A DNA stretch of 64,000 nt from Acidobacteriota bacterium (lineage in GTDB: Bacteria > Acidobacteriota > Vicinamibacteria > Vicinamibacterales > JAKQTR01), in contig JAKQTR010000050.1 of the NCBI GenBank assembly GCA_029562975.1, forward strand, positions 1-64,000, given 5' to 3'. Positions within the stretch are counted from its first letter, which is position 1, and every line of letters begins with the position of its first letter. The position numbers and the translations under genes are program-made. The notes below the pieces were generated by a model, which saw only the letters and a program-made list of their open reading frames with translations, had not been told where the DNA came from and ran no database searches. Positions 5,880-18,189 of this stretch are shown piece after piece.

Positions 5880-8078
5880 CTACCTGATCCACCCCGCCAG
5901 CACTGAACCCAACTCCTCCAGGCCCTTGACGGCCCGGATGTCAAGGGCGCCGGAAGCTCCGGGGACGGCCGCATACGCCGCGCGCACGGGCGCGAACCCG
6001 GCGTCGATGGAGGCTTGCGCGGCCGGGCGGCCCATCTCGTCAACCGGCCCGAGGGCGAGCAGCCTGCGCGGCGCGAGCGCGGCGGCCAGATCGGGCAGGT
6101 CGTAGCGGCCGATCGACCCGGCCACGGCGTGCGGCATGTACTTCGGCGCGTAGTACTCGTTCAGGACGAGCGACGCCCACGAGACCAGCGGATCCACGAG
6201 CGCCACCTGCGCGATCGATTCGTCCAGCGCCGCGGCGTGGAGCAGCACGGCGCCCATCTCGCCGCGCGCGACGCCGGCCAGGCGCGCCGCGTCCGCGTCG
6301 GGCCTTCCCTTCAAGTAGCCCGCGGCGCGCACGACATCGCCGGCGCGGATGCCGGTCAGGCTCCGCCCGATCTGAATCCCGGCGAACCAGTAGTTGTAGT
6401 TGGCGCTGCCGAGCGTGAACGCATAGGCATCGCCCTGGAACGAACCGGGCCCCATCTCTCCGGCCCCGAGGAGGTCCGGCGCGAGGACCAGGTAGCCTCG
6501 CTTCACGAGCCCCTCGATGACGCCCCCGGGCCGGGCGTCGGCCGCCTTTCCTTCGGGATGCAGGTAGATCACGGCCGGATGCGCGCCGCCGCCCCCCGGC
6601 ACGAACACCAGGAACGGGATGACGTAGCCGCCCTCGCCAGGGATGAAGAACATCTCCACGGCGTAGCCGTCGCGCTGCCAGCGGCCGGTGAAGACCGCCT
6701 GCGGCGCCTCGGGACCCGGCGCGCGGTAGCCGGAGAGCTCCCTCGCCGACGCGAGCACAGCGGCGCGGTGCGCCTCGGGCCGCGCCCGCGACCGTTCGAG
6801 CGCGTCGAGCCGCTTCACGGCGTCCGCGCGGTTGATGGTGAAGACAGTCTCGCCTTTCAGCGACGTCGCCAGCTGTCCGGTGGGCGTCGCGTTCAGCTCG
6901 TCGAAGGGCATCAGCTCGACGGGCTCGTCTGCCGACGGCCCGGGCAGGTTCAGCGCTTTCCGGAAAAACGCGTACAGCGCCTCCCGGTTCTTCACGGTCG
7001 ACGCGTGCGGCGCATCGTCCTCGACCATCTGGAAGCTCCCTGCGGCCCCGTGCGCCGCGAAGGCCCGCGCGACTTCGTCGCGCGCCTCCCGGGCCCCCTG
7101 GATGCTGAACATGTCGCGGGTCGTCGCGATCAGCAGCGTCGGCCGCGGCGCCCTCGCAACCAGGAGATCGGGCAGGTCGATGCCGCTGGCCATCCCGGAC
7201 GTGAAGTTCTGCTCGGCGTCCTGCACGCCGCGGCTCTCGAGGAGCCGCCGGAACGTCGTGATGTAGTTCTCGGGGGCCGCCGCCGCAATCCTGGGATCCA
7301 TGGCGCCGATGTAGGCCGACTGCGTCCCGCCGCCGGACCTGCCGGTCACGCCGAGCCGGGACGCGTCCACTTCGGGGCGGCCGACGAGGTAGTCGATCGC
7401 GCGGATGCCGTCCCAGATCATGTATCGCGCGAGCGACGACCCGGTGAGGAAGCACTGCGCGCCGGGATACGAGTGCTCCAGCGTGGGCCCGCCGACGCGC
7501 GACGCCTTCTGCGCCTCGTCCCAGTACTGGTAGCGCTCGCCCTGCCCGACGGGATCCATCGCGAACACGACGAACCCCTTCTTGACGAGGTTCAGGATGA
7601 CCGTCAGGTACGGCGCGTTCCGAAAGCCCGACGCCGAGTGCCCGCACAGGTAGAGGACCGCCGGCGCCCGGGCCGTGAGCCCGTCCGGCACGAACAGCGC
7701 GCCGGTCACGAAGAAGCCCGGCATCGACTCGAACACGATCTTCTCGAAGCGGTAGCCGTCCTTGCGGACGGTGCCCGTCACTCGCGCGTTGAGCGGCGTC
7801 CTCTCGGGGAACGGGCCGACGATCCGGTCGAGCGTCGCCCTGATCTCCTCCTGGCGCTGCCGCCACTCGGAGGCCGTGCGCAGGCGCGCGACGCGATCGC
7901 GCCGCGCGTCGAGGAGCGTGAAGGCCTGCCCGGCGAGATGGTGGTAGAGCGCGTTGGGCGCGTCCGAGAACCGCATCCAGCCGTCGAAGACCGAGAGGTT
8001 CTCCTGCGGCTGCTGCGCGAGAGGCCCGCCGGCGGCGAGGAGCAACGCAGCGATGACGAGACAGGCTCGGGGTTTCAT
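5880..8078 (-). CDS. Secreted two-domain alpha/beta-hydrolase (acetyl xylan esterase-like)
   Basis: This 732-aa protein has a Sec signal peptide (MKPRACLVIAALLLAAGGPL, then AQ). The first domain (about residues 60-390) is a carbohydrate-esterase-type alpha/beta-hydrolase with LYLCGHSASG, DPVGQGERYQYWD and the nucleophile elbow GVTGRSGGGTQSAYIG. The second domain (about 430-730) repeats the fold (VIYLHPEGKAADAR, then PDLLGAGEMGPGSFQGDAYA), but its elbow reads GVARGEMGAV, with arginine where serine is expected, so it is probably not catalytic. The likely role is deacetylation or glucuronoyl-ester cleavage of plant polysaccharide outside the cytoplasm. The same strand continues to the fucosidase, 314 bp away. 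The exact substrate is not shown by the sequence. Confidence 0.85.
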   Translation of the reverse strand: MKPRACLVIAALLLAAGGPLAQQPQENLSVFDGWMRFSDAPNALYHHLAGQAFTLLDARRDRVARLRTASEWRQRQEEIRATLDRIVGPFPERTPLNARVTGTVRKDGYRFEKIVFESMPGFFVTGALFVPDGLTARAPAVLYLCGHSASGFRNAPYLTVILNLVKKGFVVFAMDPVGQGERYQYWDEAQKASRVGGPTLEHSYPGAQCFLTGSSLARYMIWDGIRAIDYLVGRPEVDASRLGVTGRSGGGTQSAYIGAMDPRIAAAAPENYITTFRRLLESRGVQDAEQNFTSGMASGIDLPDLLVARAPRPTLLIATTRDMFSIQGAREARDEVARAFAAHGAAGSFQMVEDDAPHASTVKNREALYAFFRKALNLPGPSADEPVELMPFDELNATPTGQLATSLKGETVFTINRADAVKRLDALERSRARPEAHRAAVLASARELSGYRAPGPEAPQAVFTGRWQRDGYAVEMFFIPGEGGYVIPFLVFVPGGGGAHPAVIYLHPEGKAADARPGGVIEGLVKRGYLVLAPDLLGAGEMGPGSFQGDAYAFTLGSANYNYWFAGIQIGRSLTGIRAGDVVRAAGYLKGRPDADAARLAGVARGEMGAVLLHAAALDESIAQVALVDPLVSWASLVLNEYYAPKYMPHAVAGSIGRYDLPDLAAALAPRRLLALGPVDEMGRPAAQASIDAGFAPVRAAYAAVPGASGALDIRAVKGLEELGSVLAGWIR

Positions 8079-8211
8079 GGCACCGACATTATGGCGTCTG
8101 CGTGGCCCGAACGGCCCCCGGCGGATCCATAATTGCTCCCGGCGCGCCGCGCGGCCGTTCCGCGGTCCAGGCGCCCGCGCCGCACTCAACCCGGCTGCCA
8201 AGGAGCCCACG

Positions 8212-8457
8212 ATGGCCGACCCCGAGCCTCATATCGCCCAGAAGAGCCCCATCAAGGTCCGGCTCGAAGCGGGAAAGACCTATTACTGGTGCGCCTGCGG
8301 CCACAGCAAGAACCAGCCGTGGTGCGACGGTTCGCACCGCGGCGGGCCGTTCAGGCCGCTGGCCTACGTCGCCGACGCCGACGGGGAGAAGTGGTTCTGC
8401 GCGTGCAAGCACACGGCCACGAAGCCGCTGTGCGACGGCACGCACCGGAAGCTGTAG
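8212..8457 (+). CDS. Double CDGSH iron-sulfur domain protein
   Basis: The 81-aa protein starts at ATG 8212 after AAGGAG. It contains two complete CDGSH [2Fe-2S] motifs, CACGHSKNQPWCDGSH (about residues 26-41) and CACKHTATKPLCDGTH (about 62-77), each with the three-cysteine one-histidine ligand set. Proteins of this tandem type are small soluble Fe-S carriers, implicated in redox sensing or cluster transfer. It is transcribed away from the esterase gene with its own short leader. There is no partner gene beside it. Confidence 0.92.
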   Translation: MADPEPHIAQKSPIKVRLEAGKTYYWCACGHSKNQPWCDGSHRGGPFRPLAYVADADGEKWFCACKHTATKPLCDGTHRKL

Positions 8458-8785
8458 CCCGGGAGGCTCGCGCCCGTTCCGCGGGCGGCGTGAGGCGCCG
8501 GCCTTGCCGAACCGTACGAATCCGGCGCCCTTCACGGCCTTTGTCCGCACGGCCGAGGGGGCGTTGGCTCGCTCGCGGCGGGCGCCGGTCCAGCGGCGCC
8601 TGGCCCGGTGAACGTGCAAGGCCGCGTCGGCGCCAGCCACGGCCATCGCGCCGCCGGCCGCCCGGGCCCCGGCGAGGACGCGCCCGCGCGGATCGGGGAT
8701 CACCGCGTTGCCCGGGCGCACCTCGTCATCGCCGATGCCGGCGCCGCTGCCCCCCGAGAGCAGCGGCTCGCCACAGGGGGAACCC
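8458..8785. other. 328-bp gap before the OSBS/racemase gene
   Basis: No gene, hairpin array or repeat that I can support. Open frames here are the antisense type expected in 75% G+C sequence. Confidence 0.5.
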
Positions 8786-9940
8786 ATGACGTTCGAGCCC
8801 GGACCCTCGCCCACGGCCGCCCTCGAGGCGATCGCGATCCCCGAGATCGAGCACGTCGATCTCGTGACGGTGTCGCTGCCGCTCGTCGCCCCGTTCGGCA
8901 CGAGCGTCAGCACCTGGACGAGGAAGGAAGCGCTGCTCGTGCGGGTGGAGTCGGACGGCGTCACCGCGTGGGGCGAGTGCGTCGCGGATCCGGACCCGTT
9001 CTACTCGTACGAGACCAACGAGACCGCCCGCCACATCATCAGGGACTTCCTGGTGCGGCAGCTCGAGCCCGGTCTCACGCTGGGCGGGCTGGAGGAGCGC
9101 TTCCGCCGCGTCCGCGGCCACAACATGGCGAAGGCGGCCGTGGAGAACGCCATCGTGATCCTCATCGCCATGCAGCGGGGCGTCCCCCTCCATGCGCTGC
9201 TCGGATGGCCGCCGAAGCGGATCATGTCGGGCCTGAGCATCGGCCTGCAGGACTCGCAGTCGGCCCTGCTGGAGAAGGTGGAGCGCGCCGTCGCCAGGGG
9301 CTACCACCGCATCAAGATGAAAGTGAGGCGGGGCCAGGACGTCGAGTGGGTCCGCGCCGTGCGGGACCGCTTCCCCAACGTGCCGCTGATGGCGGACGCC
9401 AACGGCGACTACACGCTCGCCGACGCGGGCCGCCTCCGGGAACTCGACGCGTTCAACCTGACGATGATCGAGCAGCCGCTGTCGTACGCCGACATCATCG
9501 AGCACGCCGCGCTGCAGCGGGAGCTGAAGACGGCGATCTGCCTCGACGAGTCGATCCGCGGCCTCGCCGACGCGGCCTCGGCCCTCTCGATCGGCGCGTG
9601 CCGGGTGATCAACGTCAAGCAGGGGCGCGTCGGCGGCCTGCTCGAGTCGGTGCGCATCGCGCACCACGCCGCCTCGCGCGGCGCCGGCGTGTGGTCGGGC
9701 GGCATGGACGAGACCGGCATCGGCCGCCTGGTGAACATCCATCTCCAGGCGGCGCACGGGTTCTCGCTCCCCGGCGACACGTCGGAGACCGCCAACTACT
9801 TCCACGAGGACATCGTCGAGAAGCCCGTCGTGCTCGGGGCCGGCGGGTTCATCGACATCCCGCCCGGGCCGGGCCTCGGCGTCCGCGTGGTGCCCGAGCT
9901 GGTGCTGAAGAAGACGACCCGCGCGGAGCGCCTGCGCTAG
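8786..9940 (+). CDS. menC: o-Succinylbenzoate synthase / N-succinylamino-acid racemase family (enolase superfamily)
   Basis: The 384-aa protein starts at ATG 8786 after AGGGGG. It closely follows the MenC-type-2 (OSBS/NSAR) pattern: KEALLVRVESDGVTAWGECV in the capping domain, NMAKAAVENAIVIL, the catalytic lysine motif HRIKMKV, metal ligands in LMADANGDY, MIEQPLS and CLDESI, and the second lysine in INVKQGRVGGL. Members either dehydrate SHCHC in menaquinone synthesis or racemise N-acylamino acids, and the sequence alone does not separate these. No other men gene is nearby, and the neighbours are a FAD dehydrogenase, an SDR and a GH31 enzyme, so a catabolic racemase role is plausible. Its stop overlaps the convergent FAD gene at the palindrome CTAG (9937-9940). 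Confidence 0.85.
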   Translation: MTFEPGPSPTAALEAIAIPEIEHVDLVTVSLPLVAPFGTSVSTWTRKEALLVRVESDGVTAWGECVADPDPFYSYETNETARHIIRDFLVRQLEPGLTLGGLEERFRRVRGHNMAKAAVENAIVILIAMQRGVPLHALLGWPPKRIMSGLSIGLQDSQSALLEKVERAVARGYHRIKMKVRRGQDVEWVRAVRDRFPNVPLMADANGDYTLADAGRLRELDAFNLTMIEQPLSYADIIEHAALQRELKTAICLDESIRGLADAASALSIGACRVINVKQGRVGGLLESVRIAHHAASRGAGVWSGGMDETGIGRLVNIHLQAAHGFSLPGDTSETANYFHEDIVEKPVVLGAGGFIDIPPGPGLGVRVVPELVLKKTTRAERLR

Positions 9941-12024
9941 CGGGACGAGCGGTAGATCTCCCCGGTCAGATAAGCGGGCCAGTTCTTCTCGAAGTAGAGC
10001 CCGTCCATGCTGCCGAGCGGCCTGACGGGCTGCGCGCGGACGGTGAACCGCCCCGAGCCCGGGTCGCGGCGGACGCGCAGCTGCACCGTGCGGTCCTCGG
10101 GCCGCTCGGCGACGAAGCGGAACTCCTCGAGGGGGCCCAGGCGGCTCTGCGGCACGTGACGGCCCTGCGGGGAGCAGACGGCTCGCGCGCCCCGGCTTCC
10201 GCCGCCGGCGCGGATGTAGGCGTCGAGGGCGGTCAGCACGGCTTCCGACGCGAGGGCCATCTGACGCCACAGCCAGGACTCGGCAAGCCGCCCGGGTCCG
10301 GCCGCGCGGATCCCGCGCGCGGCGATGGCGCCGTTCAGCGCGCGCGCCTCGTCCAGCGCGCGCGCGACGCCGGCGGCGGTGCAGAGGAACCCCGCGCCGT
10401 CGCTCATGCGCGCCTGGATCTCGCGCCGCACGGCGTCGGGGTCGAGGCCGTCCGGCGCCGCAAGGCTCTTGCCGAGCTCCGCCGCCAGGCCGGCGATGGC
10501 CGCGCGGTCGGGCGCCGGCCTGAACGCCGGCTCGCGCGACAGGCGGGCCCTGATGTGTTTCGCGCACCGGATCGCCATGACCTGCCCCGCGACCAGGGCC
10601 GCGCCCCCGGGGCGCGTGACGCCGTGCGTGCCTGCGGCCTCGCCGACGGCGTAGCAGCCGTCGAGCGAGGTCGCTCCCCAGGTGTCCACCGCCAGCCCGC
10701 CGTTCATGTGCTGGTTGTTGACGCCCACGAGCAGCGGCTGTCGCGCGAGATCGAGCGCGCAGCGGGCGTACAGCTCGATGGCCAGCGGGTTCATGGCCCG
10801 CAGCCGCCCGATCGGGAGGGGCTGGAGGGCGCCGTTGTTCCGCAGGTAGGCGGACACGTCCGCGTCGAGGCGCTCGAGCGAGAAGGGCCGGTCGACCGGC
10901 ACGCCCTCCGGGTTCCTGCGGAAGTCCATCCAGACCGTGCGCCCGGCGCGCCGCTCCCGCTCGATGGCGAGGTCCACGAGGCTCGAGCCGTAGTCCAGCG
11001 TCCGCGGCGCGTGGAACGGCCACTGGTAGCCCTTGCGGAAGACGTTCGACGCCAGCTCCTGCGTGGTGCGGTAGTACGATGCGAGGAACGCGTGCTCCCG
11101 CCCGCTCGAGTCGGCCGAGTAGAGGCGCGGCAGGCACTGGACGTACGTGCCGGACAGGTTCCACGGAAACGTCTCGCGGGTGGTCCCGATGCCGAACTGG
11201 CTCTCGGTGAGATTGGCCGCCTCGATCCCCGCCTCCAGCGCGAGACCCAGCACGCCGAAGCACCCGGGCGGATAGACGCTGTCCCGGTAGAGCTCACCGG
11301 GCCCGCCGCCCGCCAGCACGATGGCCGCGCACTCGACGAGCACGAGGCCGAACGGGTTGTCGCCGGTCCGGGCGCGGGGGCTGGCCGCCACCAGGCCCGA
11401 CGCGCGGCGGCCCCGTCCGGCGCCCGCGGCCAGCACCCGCAGGGCCGTTGTCTCGCCCATGCCCGCGACGCCGAGCCTCGCCGCCTCCTGCGCGAGCACG
11501 CGCACCATCAGGCGCGACGTGCGCGGGCCGCAGCTCGTGGCGCGGCCCGCCGCGTCGTGATCGGTCTGGTAGCGCAGCACGCCTCCCCACCGGTCCTCGG
11601 GAAGCGGAAGACCGAGGTGCTTGAGGCCGGCCAGCGCCTCGACCGATCCGACAGCCTCGACGTACGCCGTGTCGGCGTCCATCGCGCCGCCCGCGCCGAG
11701 GGCCTCGGCGACCTTGAAGAAGTCGTCGCCCGTGCGCTCGAGCGCCGCGGTGTGCAGCGTCTGCTTGTCCGATCCCGAGCACGCCGACGTGCCGCCGTAC
11801 CACGACCTGGTCAGCACCATCACGTCGACGCCGCGCCGCCTGAGCTCGACGGCCGCCCGAAGCCCCGCCGCGCCGCTCCCGACCACCAGCGCGCCGCAGC
11901 GGTACCGCGGGATTGCGAAGCCGCCCTGCCTGAGCGTCCCGGCCGGGGCGGGCCGGGCGAACCCCCGGGGCATCGGCACGTCGGTCAGCGAGTCGAGGAT
12001 CGACTGGGGAATCCTGCCCTTCAC
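9937..12024 (-). CDS. FAD-dependent oxidoreductase, fumarate reductase/succinate dehydrogenase flavoprotein-like
   Basis: The 695-aa protein begins at GTG 12024, 7 nt after the SDR stop, with GAGGG just upstream. The FAD-binding motif CGALVVGSGAAGLRAAVELR lies near residue 45, and further family features are GGTSACSGSDKQTL, VLAGGGPGELY, MNGGLAVDTWGATSLDGCYA and VGEAAGTHGVTRPGGAALVA. This is the flavoprotein fold of L-aspartate oxidase and fumarate reductase A. It has no signal peptide and no iron-sulfur or membrane-anchor subunit next to it. It may oxidise a sugar- or carboxylate-derived substrate made by the SDR and GH31 enzymes of the same operon; the substrate is unknown. Confidence 0.85.
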   Translation of the reverse strand: MKGRIPQSILDSLTDVPMPRGFARPAPAGTLRQGGFAIPRYRCGALVVGSGAAGLRAAVELRRRGVDVMVLTRSWYGGTSACSGSDKQTLHTAALERTGDDFFKVAEALGAGGAMDADTAYVEAVGSVEALAGLKHLGLPLPEDRWGGVLRYQTDHDAAGRATSCGPRTSRLMVRVLAQEAARLGVAGMGETTALRVLAAGAGRGRRASGLVAASPRARTGDNPFGLVLVECAAIVLAGGGPGELYRDSVYPPGCFGVLGLALEAGIEAANLTESQFGIGTTRETFPWNLSGTYVQCLPRLYSADSSGREHAFLASYYRTTQELASNVFRKGYQWPFHAPRTLDYGSSLVDLAIERERRAGRTVWMDFRRNPEGVPVDRPFSLERLDADVSAYLRNNGALQPLPIGRLRAMNPLAIELYARCALDLARQPLLVGVNNQHMNGGLAVDTWGATSLDGCYAVGEAAGTHGVTRPGGAALVAGQVMAIRCAKHIRARLSREPAFRPAPDRAAIAGLAAELGKSLAAPDGLDPDAVRREIQARMSDGAGFLCTAAGVARALDEARALNGAIAARGIRAAGPGRLAESWLWRQMALASEAVLTALDAYIRAGGGSRGARAVCSPQGRHVPQSRLGPLEEFRFVAERPEDRTVQLRVRRDPGSGRFTVRAQPVRPLGSMDGLYFEKNWPAYLTGEIYRSSR

Positions 12025-12031
12025 AGCGCCC

Positions 12032-12820
12032 TCAGAAGTGCGGGATCGTCAGCCCGCCGTCGATGTTGAACGGCTGGCCCACGGTGTAGGGCAGCCGCCC
12101 GGTGGCCATGCACACGACGGCCGACGCGATGTCCTCCGGCTGGCCCCAGCGGCGCATGGGCACCAGCCCCTCGGCGATGCGCGCGTCGTAGCCCGCCTTG
12201 ACCGGCCGCGTCATGTCGGTCTCGATGATCCCCGGCCGGATCTCGTACACACCGATGCCCGCCTCGGCCAGGCGGAGCGCGAAGAGCCTCGTGGTCATGG
12301 CCGAGGCCGCCTTCGCCACGCAGTACTCGCCGCGCGAGAGCGCCAGCGTCTCGACGTTGCACGACGTGACGTTGATGATGCTGCGGTGCTGCGATCCGAT
12401 CTGCCCCTGCGCCAGCATCAGCTTCGCCGCGCGCTGGCACATGAAGAACATGGCGCGCGTGTTGATGGAGAGGTTGACATCGAAGCTCTCCACCTCGACG
12501 TCGAGCAGGTCGCCCCGCTTCCGGACGGACACGCCCGCGTTGTTGACGACGCAGTCGATCCGCCCCCAGCGCGCCAGCACGGCCTCGAAGAGCGCCGCGT
12601 GCCCGTCGAGGCCGCCGATGTCGAGGGGGCACGCCACGCTGTCGGCCCCGATGCCGGCCAGTTCATCCGCCAGCGACCCGAGCCGCGCCAGATCGTCGGG
12701 CCTGCCGAGATCGTTGACCGCGACCTGGAACCCCGCGCAGCCGAGCGCCAGGGCCGAGGCCCGGCCGATGCCCCGCGCCGCCCCGGTGACGAGGGCGACG
12801 GGACGGTCCGAGATGGTCAT
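12032..12820 (-). CDS. Short-chain dehydrogenase/reductase
   Basis: The 262-aa protein starts at ATG 12820 behind AAGGAGAGG. It has the classical SDR signatures: the cofactor motif TGAARGIGRAS, NNAG (VVNNAGVS), the catalytic serine in INVTSCNVE, the YCVAK tyrosine-lysine pair, and a C-terminal PFNIDGGLTIPHF. The aspartate-containing VAVNDLGRP turn after beta-2 suggests NAD(H) preference. It is the middle gene of the GH31 - SDR - FAD oxidoreductase set (gaps 31 and 7 nt), so it probably works on a sugar-derived alcohol or ketone. FabG-type fatty acid reduction is the main alternative but is not suggested by the neighbours. Confidence 0.9.
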   Translation of the reverse strand: MTISDRPVALVTGAARGIGRASALALGCAGFQVAVNDLGRPDDLARLGSLADELAGIGADSVACPLDIGGLDGHAALFEAVLARWGRIDCVVNNAGVSVRKRGDLLDVEVESFDVNLSINTRAMFFMCQRAAKLMLAQGQIGSQHRSIINVTSCNVETLALSRGEYCVAKAASAMTTRLFALRLAEAGIGVYEIRPGIIETDMTRPVKAGYDARIAEGLVPMRRWGQPEDIASAVVCMATGRLPYTVGQPFNIDGGLTIPHF

Positions 12821-12851
12821 GCTGCCTCTCCTTCGCGGCGCCGCCGCCAGC

Positions 12852-16460
<3,609 letters not shown>

Positions 16461-16514
16461 CGCCGGTGTGCGCCGCGGCGCGCGCACCTCCGGAGCTCCC
16501 GCTGCCGGGGCCTG

Positions 16515-16765
16515 TCGGCGCCCGGTGAGAGGGGCCGGCGGCCCGCCGCGAGCGGAAGAGCCGGTTTTCGTCCTCGACCTCGACCCTCAGCCTCTTGCGC
16601 CCCTCGAGGAAGGAGCAGGCGCTTCCCCTCGTCGCAGGCCTCGCAGGCGGTGAGGTTCGTGATCGGGGCATCCGCCTCGACCTGGCCGAAGCCGCGGTTG
16701 GCTGTCGCGTCCGGCGTCAAGGTGGACGTGAGGCCCGCCTTGGCGTCGAGTCCCGCCGAGACGGC
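16515..16765 (-). pseudogene. Remnant of a DUF5916 (CBM9-like/beta-barrel) outer-membrane protein
   Basis: On the minus strand one frame reads GLDAKAGLTSTLTPDATANR, GFGQVEADAPITNLTACE and EGKRLLLP; another picks up directly with FLEGRKRLRVEVEDENRLFR and SRRAAGPSHRAPTG. Together they reproduce the conserved core of DUF5916 proteins (pattern GLTxxLTxDxTxNxxFGQVEADxxxxNLTxFExFFxEKRPFFLEG...LFYSRRIG). The break between frames is near 16610-16620, and neither a start nor the long C-terminal barrel remains. It is a decayed fragment of about 80 codons lying between argG and the MFS gene; many residues have drifted. Confidence 0.65.
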
Positions 16766-16820
16766 GGCGCGGCGGAGGAACACCGGGGCCGCGCGGCGGG
16801 AGGGCATGGTGCGCGTAGGC

Positions 16821-16826
16821 TAGAAT
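16821..16826 (+). promoter_or_regulatory. Putative -10 box (TAGAAT) for the MFS gene
   Basis: TAGAAT lies 105 bp before ATG 16932. No convincing -35 is seen. The same hexamer occurs before the SPFH gene at 44049. Confidence 0.3.
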
Positions 16827-16931
16827 GCGCCTGTGTCCGGCGGCGAGGCGGGACGAGCCCGGCGCGAACGCCGGGCTGTCGGCTCATCCCGTCGGCGCGG
16901 ATGACGCGGCCGTCCGTCACGGGCCCTCGCC

Positions 16932-18128
16932 ATGACCACCGACATGCAGCGGCGCCGCCAGGTCCAGGCCGCCGCGACCTCCTTTCTCGCGCTCTTCTCC
17001 ATCGTCGGCCTTGCGCTGTACGGGCTGCCGCTCTACTACGACTTCATGGTGCGCGAGTTCGGCTGGTCGCGCACGCAGGTGACGTCAGGCAACGCGCTGA
17101 GCAAGCTCGTCGTCGGCCCGCTCTTCGGGTTCGCCGCCGGGTGGATCATCGACCGCTTCGGCCCGAGGCGGATGATGCTCGCGGGCATCCTGATGGCCGG
17201 CGTCGCGCTGATCGGGCTGAGCGTCATGTCGGCGCTCTGGATGTTCTACGCGTTCTACCTCCTCAACGCCCTCGGCTACGTGTGCGGCGGGCCGCTGCCC
17301 AACCAGGTGCTGCTGTCGCAGTGGTTCCGCGAAGGCCGCGGCAAGGCCATGGGCTTCGCCTACCTCGGCATCGGCATCGGCGGCGCCATCGTGCCCTGGC
17401 TGTCCTACTGCCTCGCCTCGGGATGGGGATGGCGGGGGGCGCTCCGCGCCCTCGGCGTGCTGATCATCGTGCTGGCCGGGCCGATGGCGTTCTTCGCGAA
17501 AGACGCGCCCCAGGATCGCAAGGAGCGGAGGGCGGAGGGCGGCCTGGCGCCGCTCGGCGCCGTGTTCCGCCGGCCGGCCTTCTACCTCCTCGCGATCGGC
17601 AGCATGTGCTCGATCGCGGCCGTCGGCGGGGCGAACCAGCACCTGAAGCTGTTCCTGAGCCTCGACCAGGGGTACGCGCAGGGCGACGCCGCCCGCGTCA
17701 TCTCGCTGGTGCTCGCCTTCAGCATCGCGGGGCGCCTGCTGATGGGATGGCTGGCGGATCACCTGCCCAGGAAGCACGTGATGCTCATCATCTACTCGCT
17801 CGTGGCGCTCGCGATCCCCCTGCTGTTCTTCGCCTCGTCTCGCGGTGCGATGTCGCTGTTCGCCATGCTGTTCGGGATCGGCCTGGGCGGCGAGTACCTC
17901 ATCATCCCGCTCATGGCGGCGGAGCTGTTCGGCGTGGGCGTGCTCGGGCGCGTGATGGGGATCGTCGTGACCGCCGACGGCGTGGCGGAAGCGCTCTCGC
18001 CCATGCTGGTCGGCTGGCTGCGCGATGCGACGGGCAGCTACCGCGCCGGGTTCATCTGGCTCGTCGCCGCCGCGCTCGCCGGCGCGTGCGCCATCGCGCT
18101 CCTCCCGCGCCGGCGCCCCGATCGCTGA
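16932..18128 (+). CDS. MFS transporter, monocarboxylate/oxalate-formate antiporter-like
   Basis: This 398-aa inner-membrane protein has about 12 predicted helices, beginning with SFLALFSIVGLALYGLPLYY. It carries the MFS loop signature in GFAAGWIIDRFGPRRMMLAG between helices 2 and 3 and the repeat of that motif GRLLMGWLADHLPRKHVMLI between helices 8 and 9. The pattern FGWSRTQVTSGNAL after helix 1 is typical of the monocarboxylate/oxalate-formate branch, so a carboxylate substrate is the best guess. It is a monocistronic gene followed by two hairpins. Nothing nearby fixes the substrate. Confidence 0.88.
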   Translation: MTTDMQRRRQVQAAATSFLALFSIVGLALYGLPLYYDFMVREFGWSRTQVTSGNALSKLVVGPLFGFAAGWIIDRFGPRRMMLAGILMAGVALIGLSVMSALWMFYAFYLLNALGYVCGGPLPNQVLLSQWFREGRGKAMGFAYLGIGIGGAIVPWLSYCLASGWGWRGALRALGVLIIVLAGPMAFFAKDAPQDRKERRAEGGLAPLGAVFRRPAFYLLAIGSMCSIAAVGGANQHLKLFLSLDQGYAQGDAARVISLVLAFSIAGRLLMGWLADHLPRKHVMLIIYSLVALAIPLLFFASSRGAMSLFAMLFGIGLGGEYLIIPLMAAELFGVGVLGRVMGIVVTADGVAEALSPMLVGWLRDATGSYRAGFIWLVAAALAGACAIALLPRRRPDR

Positions 18129-18130
18129 AG

Positions 18131-18149
18131 CCCCGCGCCGGGCGCGGGG
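18131..18149 (+). terminator. Hairpin after the MFS gene
   Basis: A 7-bp stem CCCCGCG/CGCGGGG with a 5-nt loop starts 3 bp after the MFS stop; its last four bases are also the first four of the REP palindrome. There is no T-tract. Confidence 0.45.
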
Positions 18150-18179
18150 TCAGATCCGCATATTTGTAGATCTGACCCC
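18146..18179. repeat. Solitary REP palindrome related to the RAYT-flanking repeats
   Basis: GGGGTCAGATC (18146-18156) is perfectly complementary to 18169-18179 across a 12-nt A+T-rich loop. The arm is identical to the first 11 bases of the 29-bp inverted repeats that flank the REP-associated transposase at 48288-49534, so I read it as a dispersed REP copy. It lies between the convergent MFS and dipeptidase genes, a usual place for REPs, and may also act as a bidirectional terminator. Confidence 0.75.
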
Positions 18180-18189
18180 GGAGACGCGC

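Noticed and set aside
5700-5880. Peptide-like minus-strand stretch upstream of the fucosidase
   Set aside because: No start with ribosome site, no family match that I recognise and a high arginine content. It could be a gene scar but cannot be supported.
18146-18179. The 18146 palindrome as only a rho-independent terminator
   Set aside because: It has no T-tract, and its arm is identical to the RAYT-flanking repeats, so REP copy is the better description. It may also stop transcription.
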